In this document: positions 7,612 through 14,689 of the stretch, in pieces | Position numbering within the stretch: position 1 is the stretch's first letter | Layout of the letters: each line of letters starts with the position of its first letter | Source of the DNA: Treponema sp. UBA4267 | GTDB taxonomy: Bacteria; Spirochaetota; Spirochaetia; Treponematales; Treponemataceae | Length of the DNA: 20,213 nucleotides | Assembly: GCA_002395155.1 (NCBI GenBank) | Contig: DGWD01000031.1 | Coordinates: 4,849-25,061 of the forward strand | Direction: 5' to 3' | Position numbers and translations under genes: made by a program | The notes under the pieces: generated by a model | The model's database searches: none | Seen by the model: the letters and a program-made list of their open reading frames with translations, nothing else | Told to the model about the DNA's origin: nothing

Positions 7612-8077
7612 GTTTTTTCTCCTTGCCGGATTATTTATTCCTTACGTCCGGCATTAATATTTTTTATGTGCTGCACTTTAAGCCAGAACGTAACAACTCT
7701 TTACTAAGAACCATTACATTCGCAGACACACTATTTACAATTATTAGAGATGATAGATTGGAAAACAGATTAGAAATTATTTATCACTCCATCAATTCGG
7801 AATGATTCAAACCCGTAACCACCTTTCGTTATCTCTAACATTTTTTTGACAACTTGGTTTGGTATTTCGAGTTTTGCCTTTAATCGGCTGACAGAAACCC
7901 AAAATCAAGTTCATCTATAATTATTACCAACGGTAACAAATTACACTAATTATGGGCCGCCTCCCTGAAAATCACTTCTGATTAACTTTACGGTCGCACC
8001 GGAATAAATCCGCCTGTCTTCTCAAAGAACCCATTTCTGCATAGACGCAGACAGTATACCCTTATTTAAAGAGTAGT
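7612..8077 (-). promoter_or_regulatory. Long (about 465 nt) structured 5' leader of tuf
   Basis: No convincing protein or tRNA gene is found in this stretch. On the transcribed strand it can form a series of local stems: 8036-8051; 8000-8012; 7991-8001 (CGGT/ACCG); 7970-7983; 7954-7965; an outer ATAATTA/TAATTAT stem (7917-7923 with 7947-7953) around 7924-7936 (TTACC/GGTAA); and 7851-7860 with 7895-7911 (10 bp with a 7-nt bulge). Further stems are a long-range TTAGAGAT/ATCTCTAA pair (7744-7751 with 7831-7838), 7668-7674 with 7722-7729, and 7624-7630 with 7647-7653 next to the tuf ribosome-binding site. Some stems are mutually exclusive. I do not recognise a known riboswitch or ribosomal-protein leader. 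The pairing was found by eye. Confidence 0.5.
7624..7653 (-). promoter_or_regulatory. Hairpin abutting the tuf ribosome-binding site
   Basis: Perfect 7-bp arms TGCCGGA and TCCGGCA (7647-7653 and 7624-7630) enclose a 16-nt AT-rich loop. The AAGGAG Shine-Dalgarno of tuf starts almost directly after the second arm, so folding could affect ribosome access. The loop itself contains AAGGA, a second SD-like string. Role inferred from position only. Confidence 0.5.
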
Positions 8078-8083
8078 ATTGTA

Positions 8084-8112
8084 TTTATATAATTTTTTAA
8101 AAATTTAAGCAA
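8084..8112 (-). promoter_or_regulatory. Candidate sigma70 promoter for tuf-S10
   Basis: On the minus strand TTGCTT (8107-8112) and TATAAA (8084-8089) are separated by exactly 17 nt of AT-rich sequence. The -10 matches consensus at 5 of 6 positions but the -35 only at 3 of 6. A second -10-like hexamer, TATACT, lies at 8053-8058 without a good -35. Start would be near 8077 or 8046. The region lies just after the GNAT-Nudix stop codon, where no terminator is visible. Confidence 0.4.
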
Positions 8113-8140
8113 TAGGTCAAATCAGCATTTTCAATAATTT

Positions 8141-9202
8141 TCAATCCTTTCTTTGCCCTATATCAAATACCAGCTCTATCAAGGACTTAGGATAAGACAA
8201 AAACAATTCTTCATCCCTTAATTCCAAAACCTCTTCTCTAGATGCCCATTTTACACTTTGCACTTCTTCTTTTTGCAATTTCAACGAAGACTTATCTAAA
8301 TCTTTCCAGAAAAAATAATAATCATTATAACTATTAAAAAATATTTTAGTGAAAACAGGTGGCTGACAAACCTCTACATTAAACCCAAGTTCTTCCTTTA
8401 ACTCACGGCAAACTCCCTCTTGCGAAGTTTCTCCTGACACAACCTGACCACTCGCAGAAAAATCCCACAAACCAGCACCTGTCTTTTTTGAAGATGCTCT
8501 CTGCTGAATTAAAAGTTCCCCTTTAGAATTAAAAATACAAGCATGAATAACAAGCCTTAAAATACCACTGTTTTCAAAAAAATCACTTCTTAAAACAGTC
8601 TTTCCAGTTATACATTTTTGATTATCATAAACATCAACAACTTCATTATTTACAGAAGAAATATATTCATCTTTATACTCTAGTAAAAGATTTTTCTGCA
8701 TATAAACAATATTGTACCAACAACCAAATTTCTGAGCACAATTCTGAAAATACCCTGCATTTTTAAAGCCCATTTTTTCATGAAACTTTATGCTTGCATC
8801 TGTTAAATATCGATCAGGATTTCTTGACGATGCAGCAATACAGGCATACATTACAGCAAAACCTTTTTCACGCAACTCTTTTTCTAAAGCTTGATAAAGA
8901 AAGCGGCCAAAACCTTTACCACGAAAATCTTTATCTATATATATAGAAAGCTCAACACTTCTATCATAGGCGGAACGAGCATGAAAAACTGAAGCATACG
9001 CATAGCCAAACACTTCATCATTTTTACACAAAACAAGATAAGGAAAACGAGCTGAAATTATTTTAATTCTTTCAGAAAATTCTTGAAGATTTGGAACCTT
9101 ATATTCAAAACTTATTGCAGTATTTTCTACATAAGGTTTATAAATTGACAAAAGCCTTTCTGCATCTTCAACTCTAACCGAACGAATATAAACACCTTCC
9201 AT
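8141..9202 (-). CDS. GNAT acetyltransferase-Nudix hydrolase fusion protein
   Basis: A predicted soluble two-domain protein of about 353 residues. Residues 5-175 resemble the phosphinothricin-acetyltransferase-like (Pat/YncA) GNAT group: the acetyl-CoA loop RGKGFG is at 94-99, followed by FHEKMGF (140-146) and KFGCWYNIVYM. Residues about 185-350 are a Nudix domain of the Idi/YfcD-like type. The Nudix box is complete at 252-274: Gly252, Glu258, then RELKEELGF with the metal-binding Glu residues. I chose the ATG at 9202 because GGAG lies 6 nt upstream; the ATG at 9214 has no SD. Substrates cannot be told. The gene is AT-richer than its neighbours and lies between a strong terminator and the tuf leader, where fusA stands in the classical str operon, so it looks like an insertion. 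Transfer from a Firmicute-like donor is possible but unproven. Confidence 0.85.
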   Translation of the reverse strand: MEGVYIRSVRVEDAERLLSIYKPYVENTAISFEYKVPNLQEFSERIKIISARFPYLVLCKNDEVFGYAYASVFHARSAYDRSVELSIYIDKDFRGKGFGRFLYQALEKELREKGFAVMYACIAASSRNPDRYLTDASIKFHEKMGFKNAGYFQNCAQKFGCWYNIVYMQKNLLLEYKDEYISSVNNEVVDVYDNQKCITGKTVLRSDFFENSGILRLVIHACIFNSKGELLIQQRASSKKTGAGLWDFSASGQVVSGETSQEGVCRELKEELGFNVEVCQPPVFTKIFFNSYNDYYFFWKDLDKSSLKLQKEEVQSVKWASREEVLELRDEELFLSYPKSLIELVFDIGQRKD

Positions 9203-9245
9203 ACCATTCTCCATTTTTCTATAAAATAATATTTTATTTTAAAAT

Positions 9246-9279
9246 AAAAAAGGCGCCTACATTTCTGTAAACGCCCTTT
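9246..9279 (-). terminator. Intrinsic terminator after rpsG
   Basis: On the minus strand the arms 9266-9279 and 9249-9261 form a 13-bp stem with one bulged G and two G-U pairs. It is capped by a GAAA tetraloop and followed by six T residues. This is a strong Rho-independent terminator that should end the rpsL-rpsG transcript about 20 nt after rpsG. A smaller palindrome, TAGATT/AATCTA (9284-9299), overlaps the rpsG stop. Confidence 0.9.
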
Positions 9280-9296
9280 CAAATAGATTAGAAAAT

Positions 9297-9767
9297 CTAC
9301 CAGCGATAGTGAGCAAAAGCCTTGTTTGCTTCAGCCATCTTATGTACATCTTCACGTTTCTTGTAAGCTGTACCTGTATTATTGTAAGCATCAAGAAGTT
9401 CAGATGATAATGTATCAGCCATACCATGTCCACTTCTAGAACGAGCAGCTTCAATGATCCATCTCATTGCAAGAGCTTCACGACGTGTTTCGCGAATCTC
9501 CATTGGAACCTGATATGTAGCACCACCAACACGGCGAGATTTAACTTCAACCTGTGGTTTTACATTTTCAAGAGCCTTAAGGAATACTTCCAAAGGATCT
9601 TTTTCTGTTTTTGCCTTGAGCTTATCCATAGCTTCATAAACAATTTTTGTACAAGTATCTTTCTTTCCGTCCAACATCATACGACATACGAACTTAGAAA
9701 CTACTTTTGAATTATATTTTACGTCTGGCAATAATGGACGTTCGATTGATTTCTTATGTCTTCCCAT
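9297..9767 (-). CDS. rpsG: 30S ribosomal protein S7
   Basis: S7 nucleates assembly of the 3' domain of 16S rRNA and contacts E-site tRNA. The 156-residue product has the standard length. It starts MGRHKKSIERPLLPDVKYNS and contains RVGGATYQVPMEIRETRRE and the C-terminal HKMAEANKAFAHYRW. The ATG at 9767 is preceded by GGAGGA overlapping the end of rpsL, 12 nt after the rpsL stop codon. In E. coli S7 represses through a longer rpsL-rpsG intercistronic structure; the 12-nt gap here leaves no room for that, so any autoregulation must differ. Confidence 0.98.
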   Translation of the reverse strand: MGRHKKSIERPLLPDVKYNSKVVSKFVCRMMLDGKKDTCTKIVYEAMDKLKAKTEKDPLEVFLKALENVKPQVEVKSRRVGGATYQVPMEIRETRREALAMRWIIEAARSRSGHGMADTLSSELLDAYNNTGTAYKKREDVHKMAEANKAFAHYRW

Positions 9768-9779
9768 CTTAGTCCTCCA

Positions 9780-10154
9780 TTAAGCCTTAGGTCTCTTAGC
9801 ACCGTACTTTGAACGACCGCGTTTACGATCTTCTACGCCAAGAGTATCTTTTGTACCACGAATAATGTGATAACGTACACCAGGAAGGTCCTTAACACGA
9901 CCACCGCGTACTAATACAACTGAGTGTTCCTGCAAGTTATGTCCAATACCTGGAATATAAGCAGTAACTTCAATACCATTTGACAAACGAACACGAGCAA
10001 TCTTTCTGAGAGCTGAGTTTGGTTTCTTAGGTGTCTGAGTCATAACACGTGTACATACACCACGTTTCTGAGGGCATGAATCAAGTGCGGGAGACTTGGT
10101 TCTGTTAGCTGCCGCTTTACGACCCTGACGGATTAATTGATTTATTGTAGGCAT
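9780..10154 (-). CDS. rpsL: 30S ribosomal protein S12
   Basis: S12 lies at the decoding centre and controls accuracy. The 124-residue product is full length, starting MPTINQLIRQGRKAAANRTK. It keeps the wild-type Lys residues linked to streptomycin sensitivity: Lys43 in TPKKPNS and Lys88 in GGRVKDLPG. Asp89 is the residue that RimO methylthiolates in species that have that enzyme. The ATG at 10154 follows TAGGAGAA, itself preceded by a TTCCGG/CCGGAA hairpin. It is the first gene of a two-gene unit with its own strong promoter and terminator. Confidence 0.98.
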   Translation of the reverse strand: MPTINQLIRQGRKAAANRTKSPALDSCPQKRGVCTRVMTQTPKKPNSALRKIARVRLSNGIEVTAYIPGIGHNLQEHSVVLVRGGRVKDLPGVRYHIIRGTKDTLGVEDRKRGRSKYGAKRPKA

Positions 10155-10173
10155 CGCCTATTCTCCTATTTTA

Positions 10174-10193
10174 TTCCGGTCAGCACCCCGGAA
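10174..10193 (-). promoter_or_regulatory. Hairpin in the rpsL 5' leader
   Basis: Perfect 6-bp arms TTCCGG (10188-10193) and CCGGAA (10174-10179) enclose an 8-nt loop. It sits between the predicted transcription start (about 10224) and the rpsL ribosome-binding site, about 10 nt before the SD. It may modulate translation or protect the mRNA 5' end; function is not known. Confidence 0.5.
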
Positions 10194-10222
10194 GATTTTC
10201 AATTAAGATCCATTTCGGATAG

Positions 10223-10277
10223 GTTTAACGATTATATAAAATTCAAAAAATGAATTCAACTGAATTTTGCGTTAAAC
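10223..10277 (-). promoter_or_regulatory. rpsL promoter embedded in nested inverted repeats
   Basis: The minus strand has TTGAAT (10254-10259), a 17-nt spacer and a perfect TATAAT (10231-10236), a convincing sigma70-type promoter for rpsL-rpsG. It is framed by two nested perfect inverted repeats. The outer arms are GTTTAACG/CGTTAAAC (10270-10277 and 10223-10230). The inner arms are AAAATTCA/TGAATTTT (10261-10268 and 10238-10245), and the centre contains GAATTC. The outer right arm lies at the expected start site. The symmetry suggests an operator, but no regulator is identified. Confidence 0.75.
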
Positions 10278-10279
10278 AA

Positions 10280-10316
10280 AATAAAAAGGTGCATTTTTCG
10301 AAGAAAAATGCACCCC
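10280..10316 (-). terminator. Intrinsic terminator after rpoC
   Basis: About 25 nt after the rpoC stop the minus strand reads GGTGCATTTTT, a short CTTCG loop and AAAAATGCACC. This is a perfect 11-bp stem (12 bp with a C-G pair closing a 3-nt loop), followed by TTTTTATTTT. This should end the rplK-rpoC transcript before the separate rpsL promoter. Coordinates cover the stem and T tract approximately. Confidence 0.9.
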
Positions 10317-10342
10317 CTCATCATATTTTTTAGAAAATCAGA

Positions 10343-13300
10343 TTAGTCATTTTCTTCAGCTTCGAAGTTTGGTTCTTCAAGCTGTGACTTCTGTTCTTCT
10401 TCAGCTTCTTTTCTATCAAGAATATCTTGCATTAACTGATCAAGATCTTTATCACTATCGTCATAAAGTTTAATTCCCTTATAGTTCTTAATACCAGTAC
10501 CAGCAGGAATCATATGACCAATTGCAACATTTTCCTTAATACCATGGAGATTATCAACATCACCCTTAATAGCTGCATTTGTAAGAACACGAGTTGTTTC
10601 CTGGAATGATGCAGCAGAAATGAATGAGTCAACTCCAAGTGAAGCCTTTGTAATACCCTGGAACATTGGACGTCCAATAGCTGGCTGTCCACCTTCGGCT
10701 ACTACACGGTTATTTTCTTCATGGAACTTATACTTATCAACATGCTGTCCAAAGATAAATTTAGTATCACCAACAGATACAATTTCTACCTTTCTCAACA
10801 TCTGACGAACGATAATTCCAATATGCTTATCATTGATATCTACACCCTGAGCACGATAAACGCCCTGGATTTCATCCATCAAGTAATTCTGTAAAGCATT
10901 TTCTCCAAGAATTGCAAGGATATCCTGTGGATTTGGAGATCCGGCACAAAGCTGTTCACCAGCAACTACCTTATCACCATCACGTACAATCATACGCTTT
11001 GTCATTGGAACTAAATGTTCGAATGACTTACCAAATTCATCCTTAACAATTACAACACGTTTACCCTTACGAATATCCTTGAATTCAACTGTTCCTGAAA
11101 TCTGAGCAAGAACACAAGGATTCTTTGGTTTACGAGCTTCAAAAAGTTCTGATACACGTGGAAGACCACCAGTAATATCGTTTGTCTTAACAGCTTCTTT
11201 AGGCAACTTAGCAAGTGTTGTACCAGCTGAAACAGGAGCTTTATCTTCAACAAGAAGAAGAGCACCAGCAGGAAGATAGTAATTTCCAAGAGGATTACCA
11301 GCTTCATCTGTAATAACAACACGAGGCTGTTTTACATCAAGGTGCAAGTCAGTGATATAACGTTCCTTAGAACCAGTCTGGAAGTCAATTTTTTCTTCCA
11401 AAGTTGAACCAACAATAATATCTTCAAAGTGGATATAACCATCCTGTTCAGCAATGATTGGTTCAGAGAATGGATCGAATTCACCAATTGGGCTTCCTTT
11501 CTTAACCTGAACATTAGAAGTTACAAAATCCTTATAAATCAAAGAACCGTTGATAATTTCAATCTTCTGGTCATCACTTACAAGATAAAGAACATCATCA
11601 ATGATATTTACAGTTGCATTAACTTTTGCAGTAATTTCTTTACCATCTTTATTAACAAGTGGAGTACCACGAATTAATTTTGTTCCATCTTCTACAAGGA
11701 GTTTGTCACCCTTTGCAATTTCAATCTTATCCAAAATACGGATAACGGTCATGAAACCTTTACGAGTAAACAACCAGTTTCCATCTTTCAATTCAACGTG
11801 AGTACCTTCAACATTCTTCATGAAAGCATCAAACTTAAGAACAATGTGGTTATCATCAGTAGACATTTCAGCAGCACCACCAGAGTGGAATGTACGGAGT
11901 GTCAACTGTGTACCAGGCTGACCAATTGACTGAGCAGCAACAATACCAACTGCTTCACCAATTTCAACAACCTTATTACGAGCAAGGTTCTTACCGTAGC
12001 ACTTAACACAAATACCATGTTTAGCTTCACAAGTAAGTACAGTTCTTACTCTTACCTTTTCAACACCGGCATCTTCAATCTTCTTTGCAAGCTCTTCATC
12101 AATATACTGGTTAACATCACAAATAAGTTCTCCAGTATAAGGGTTAACTACACGTTCAATTGTGTAATGACCTTCGATTCGGTCAGCAAGATGAACTTTA
12201 ATTTCATCTCCTTCCTTAATTGCTGCATATTCAATACCATTGATTGTCTTACAGTCTTCTTCGTTTACTACAACATCCTGAGCAACATCAACAAGACGAC
12301 GTGTCATATAACCAGCATCGGCAGTCTTAAGAGCTGTATCCGAAAGACCCTTACGAGCAGCGTTAGTAGAAATGAAGTATTCGATTACCGAAAGACCTTC
12401 GCGGAAGTTATGTTTAATTGGGAGTTCAATAATATCTCCATTAGGCTTAGTCATCAAACCACGCATTGCGGCAAGCTGAGAAATCTGTCCACGAGAACCA
12501 CGGGCACCAGATGTAGCCATCATGTAAATAGTATTAAATCCATCCTGATCAGCCTTCAAACCATCCATCATGATATTTGTAAGCTTATCATTTGTACGAG
12601 CCCAAATAGCACATACACGGTTATATCTTTCTTCTGCTGTAATGTTACCCTTAGAGTACTGTTTGATGATATTATTAACTTCTTTTTCAGATTCACTAAC
12701 CATTTCGTTCTTGATTTCTGGAACCTTAATATCATCCATACAAATTGTTGCACCGTAGAATGTCGCATTCTTATATCCAACATCCTTAATTGCATCATGC
12801 ATCTTAATTGTAACCCAAGGACCTTTTGTCTTATAAACATGTTCAATCATAGCCTTCAAAGACTTATCGAACATCTGACGGTTTACATAATCAATCTCTT
12901 CAGGCATTGCTTCGTTGAAAGCAAGACGACCTGCAGAAGTCTGAATAATATCACCCTTCTTGAAAGTCTGAGTTCCGTTTATAAATTCAGCATCACCCTT
13001 AGCTTTAAGTCCACTTACTTCAAAAGAATCTTTTGGAGCTGGAACTTCAATAAGAGCCTGCCAGTCAATTGCACCAGCTTCTGCTGCCATACGAACTTCA
13101 TCAGGAGTAGAGAATCTTCTGAAGCGGAGTTTTCCATCAACTTCTTTTGGACCACCCTTTGCATGAGGTTTTACAGCAGTCATGTAGTAAATACCAAGTA
13201 CCATGTCCTGTGATGGAGCAACAATTGTCTTACCATTAGCTGGGTCAAGCAAGTTACGTGCAGAAAGCATCAAAGTCCAACATTCCATCTGAGCAGCCTG

Positions 13301-14689
13301 TGTCAAAGGAACGTGAATAGCCATCTGGTCACCATCGAAGTCGGCGTTGAAAGCTTTACAAGCTAAAGGATGAAGTTTAAGAGCTTTTCCTTCAACCAAA
13401 ACTGGTTCAAATGCCTGAATACCAAGACGGTGAAGTGTAGGAGCACGGTTTAACATAACTGGATGCTCTTTTACAACTTCATCAAGAATAGCATAAACTT
13501 CAGGAGATTCTGTTTCTACCAAAGTCTTAGCCTTTTTAATATTAAATACAACTTCTTTATCAACAAGTTTCTTCATCAAGAATGGCTTAAACAATTCCAT
13601 AGCCATTTTTGTAGGAAGACCACACTGCCAAAGCTTCAATTCTGGACCTACAACGATTACAGAACGTCCTGAGTAGTCAACACGTTTACCCAGCAAGTTC
13701 AAACGGAAACGTCCCTGCTTACCCTTAAGAAGATCAGAAATTGATTTTAATGGGCGGTTAGAAGCACCTTTAACTGCACGCTTTCTCTTTGTATTATCAA
13801 ATAAAGCATCTACAGCTTCCTGCAACATACGTTTTTCGTTACGGATGATGATATCAGGAGCTGATAAAGACTGAAGTCTCTTAAGACGATTGTTACGGTT
13901 GATAACACGACGATACAAATCGTTTAAGTCAGATGTAGCAAAACGTCCACCATCAAGCTGAACCATTGGACGAAGCTCTGGAGGAATAACTGGAATTACA
14001 TCCAAAATCATCCAAGAAACTTTATTTCCAGAAGCACGGAAGTTTTCTACAATTTCAATACGACGAAGCAATCTTGGGTCTGATTTAGTTCCCTTTTCAC
14101 GCATCTTAGCACGAAGTTCGATAGCCAATGCATCAAGATCAAGTCTTTCAAGCATTGTTTTAATTGCTTCAGCACCCATATCTGCAGTAAATGCAGAACC
14201 AGCGTAATGTTCCAAAGCTTCCTTGTATTCTTCTTCAGAAAGGAGCTGACCTTTCTTCAAATCAGTGTCACCTGGATCAATTACAATATATTTTTCGTAA
14301 TACAATACAGAACGCAATGCTGCAACCTGGAGATCAAGAAGAAGACCCATGCGGCTTGGAACTGAACGATAATACCAAATATGGCTTACAGGAGCTGCAA
14401 GTTCAATATGTCCAGTACGTTCACGACGTACCTTAAAATGTGTAACTTCAACACCACAACGGTCACAAATTACACCCTTATAACGGATAGACTTGAACTT
14501 ACCACAATAACATTCCCATTCCTTTGTAGTACCAAAGATTCTTTCGCAGAACAAACCATCTTTCTCTGGACGAAGAGTTCTATAATTAATAGTTTCAGGC
14601 TTTTTAACTTCGCCATAAGACCATGATCTAATAGTTTCTGGGGATGCCAACTTAATTTTTAAGTGGTCAAAATCCTGTACATCACGCAT
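10343..14689 (-). CDS. rpoC: DNA-directed RNA polymerase subunit beta'
   Basis: Beta' carries the catalytic magnesium of RNA polymerase. I chose the ATG at 14689 (about 1,448 residues, MRDVQDFDHLKIKL), 6 nt after a perfect AGGAGG. Upstream starts up to 14728 are in frame but lie within rpoB and lack family sequence. The first zinc site has Cys60, Cys62, Cys75 and Cys78. NADFDGDQMA with Asp450, Asp452 and Asp454 is the active centre. The second zinc-binding cluster reads CEAKHGICVKC. The bridge-helix/trigger-loop region includes SQLAAMRGLM and GEAVGIVAAQSIGQPGTQL. The acidic tail (EEEQKSQLEEPNFEAEEND) is not in E. coli. The start overlaps the rpoB end by 8 nt, so the two subunits are translated in a coupled way. 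Confidence 0.98.
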   Translation of the reverse strand: MRDVQDFDHLKIKLASPETIRSWSYGEVKKPETINYRTLRPEKDGLFCERIFGTTKEWECYCGKFKSIRYKGVICDRCGVEVTHFKVRRERTGHIELAAPVSHIWYYRSVPSRMGLLLDLQVAALRSVLYYEKYIVIDPGDTDLKKGQLLSEEEYKEALEHYAGSAFTADMGAEAIKTMLERLDLDALAIELRAKMREKGTKSDPRLLRRIEIVENFRASGNKVSWMILDVIPVIPPELRPMVQLDGGRFATSDLNDLYRRVINRNNRLKRLQSLSAPDIIIRNEKRMLQEAVDALFDNTKRKRAVKGASNRPLKSISDLLKGKQGRFRLNLLGKRVDYSGRSVIVVGPELKLWQCGLPTKMAMELFKPFLMKKLVDKEVVFNIKKAKTLVETESPEVYAILDEVVKEHPVMLNRAPTLHRLGIQAFEPVLVEGKALKLHPLACKAFNADFDGDQMAIHVPLTQAAQMECWTLMLSARNLLDPANGKTIVAPSQDMVLGIYYMTAVKPHAKGGPKEVDGKLRFRRFSTPDEVRMAAEAGAIDWQALIEVPAPKDSFEVSGLKAKGDAEFINGTQTFKKGDIIQTSAGRLAFNEAMPEEIDYVNRQMFDKSLKAMIEHVYKTKGPWVTIKMHDAIKDVGYKNATFYGATICMDDIKVPEIKNEMVSESEKEVNNIIKQYSKGNITAEERYNRVCAIWARTNDKLTNIMMDGLKADQDGFNTIYMMATSGARGSRGQISQLAAMRGLMTKPNGDIIELPIKHNFREGLSVIEYFISTNAARKGLSDTALKTADAGYMTRRLVDVAQDVVVNEEDCKTINGIEYAAIKEGDEIKVHLADRIEGHYTIERVVNPYTGELICDVNQYIDEELAKKIEDAGVEKVRVRTVLTCEAKHGICVKCYGKNLARNKVVEIGEAVGIVAAQSIGQPGTQLTLRTFHSGGAAEMSTDDNHIVLKFDAFMKNVEGTHVELKDGNWLFTRKGFMTVIRILDKIEIAKGDKLLVEDGTKLIRGTPLVNKDGKEITAKVNATVNIIDDVLYLVSDDQKIEIINGSLIYKDFVTSNVQVKKGSPIGEFDPFSEPIIAEQDGYIHFEDIIVGSTLEEKIDFQTGSKERYITDLHLDVKQPRVVITDEAGNPLGNYYLPAGALLLVEDKAPVSAGTTLAKLPKEAVKTNDITGGLPRVSELFEARKPKNPCVLAQISGTVEFKDIRKGKRVVIVKDEFGKSFEHLVPMTKRMIVRDGDKVVAGEQLCAGSPNPQDILAILGENALQNYLMDEIQGVYRAQGVDINDKHIGIIVRQMLRKVEIVSVGDTKFIFGQHVDKYKFHEENNRVVAEGGQPAIGRPMFQGITKASLGVDSFISAASFQETTRVLTNAAIKGDVDNLHGIKENVAIGHMIPAGTGIKNYKGIKLYDDSDKDLDQLMQDILDRKEAEEEQKSQLEEPNFEAEEND

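Noticed and set aside
7623..7805. 60-codon plus-strand frame antisense to the tuf leader
   Set aside because: TTG start without ribosome-binding site, no recognisable family, and it would lie opposite the structured leader. Kept only as a remote possibility.
7795..7825. T-loop-like GTTTGAATC / GATTCAAAC in the tuf leader
   Set aside because: Flanking bases do not form a 5-bp T-stem on either strand, and no acceptor or anticodon arm is present, so it is not a tRNA.
7612..8140. Known structured RNAs (RNase P, tmRNA, SRP RNA, 6S) in the tuf leader
   Set aside because: The conserved strings I know for RNase P, tmRNA and SRP RNA are not found, and no overall 6S-like rod with a central bubble is evident.
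12017..13213. 398-codon open frame on the plus strand
   Set aside because: It is exactly antisense to the core of rpoC, has a Cys/Phe/Asn-rich composition typical of a shadow frame, and no plus-strand promoter or ribosome-binding site is seen.
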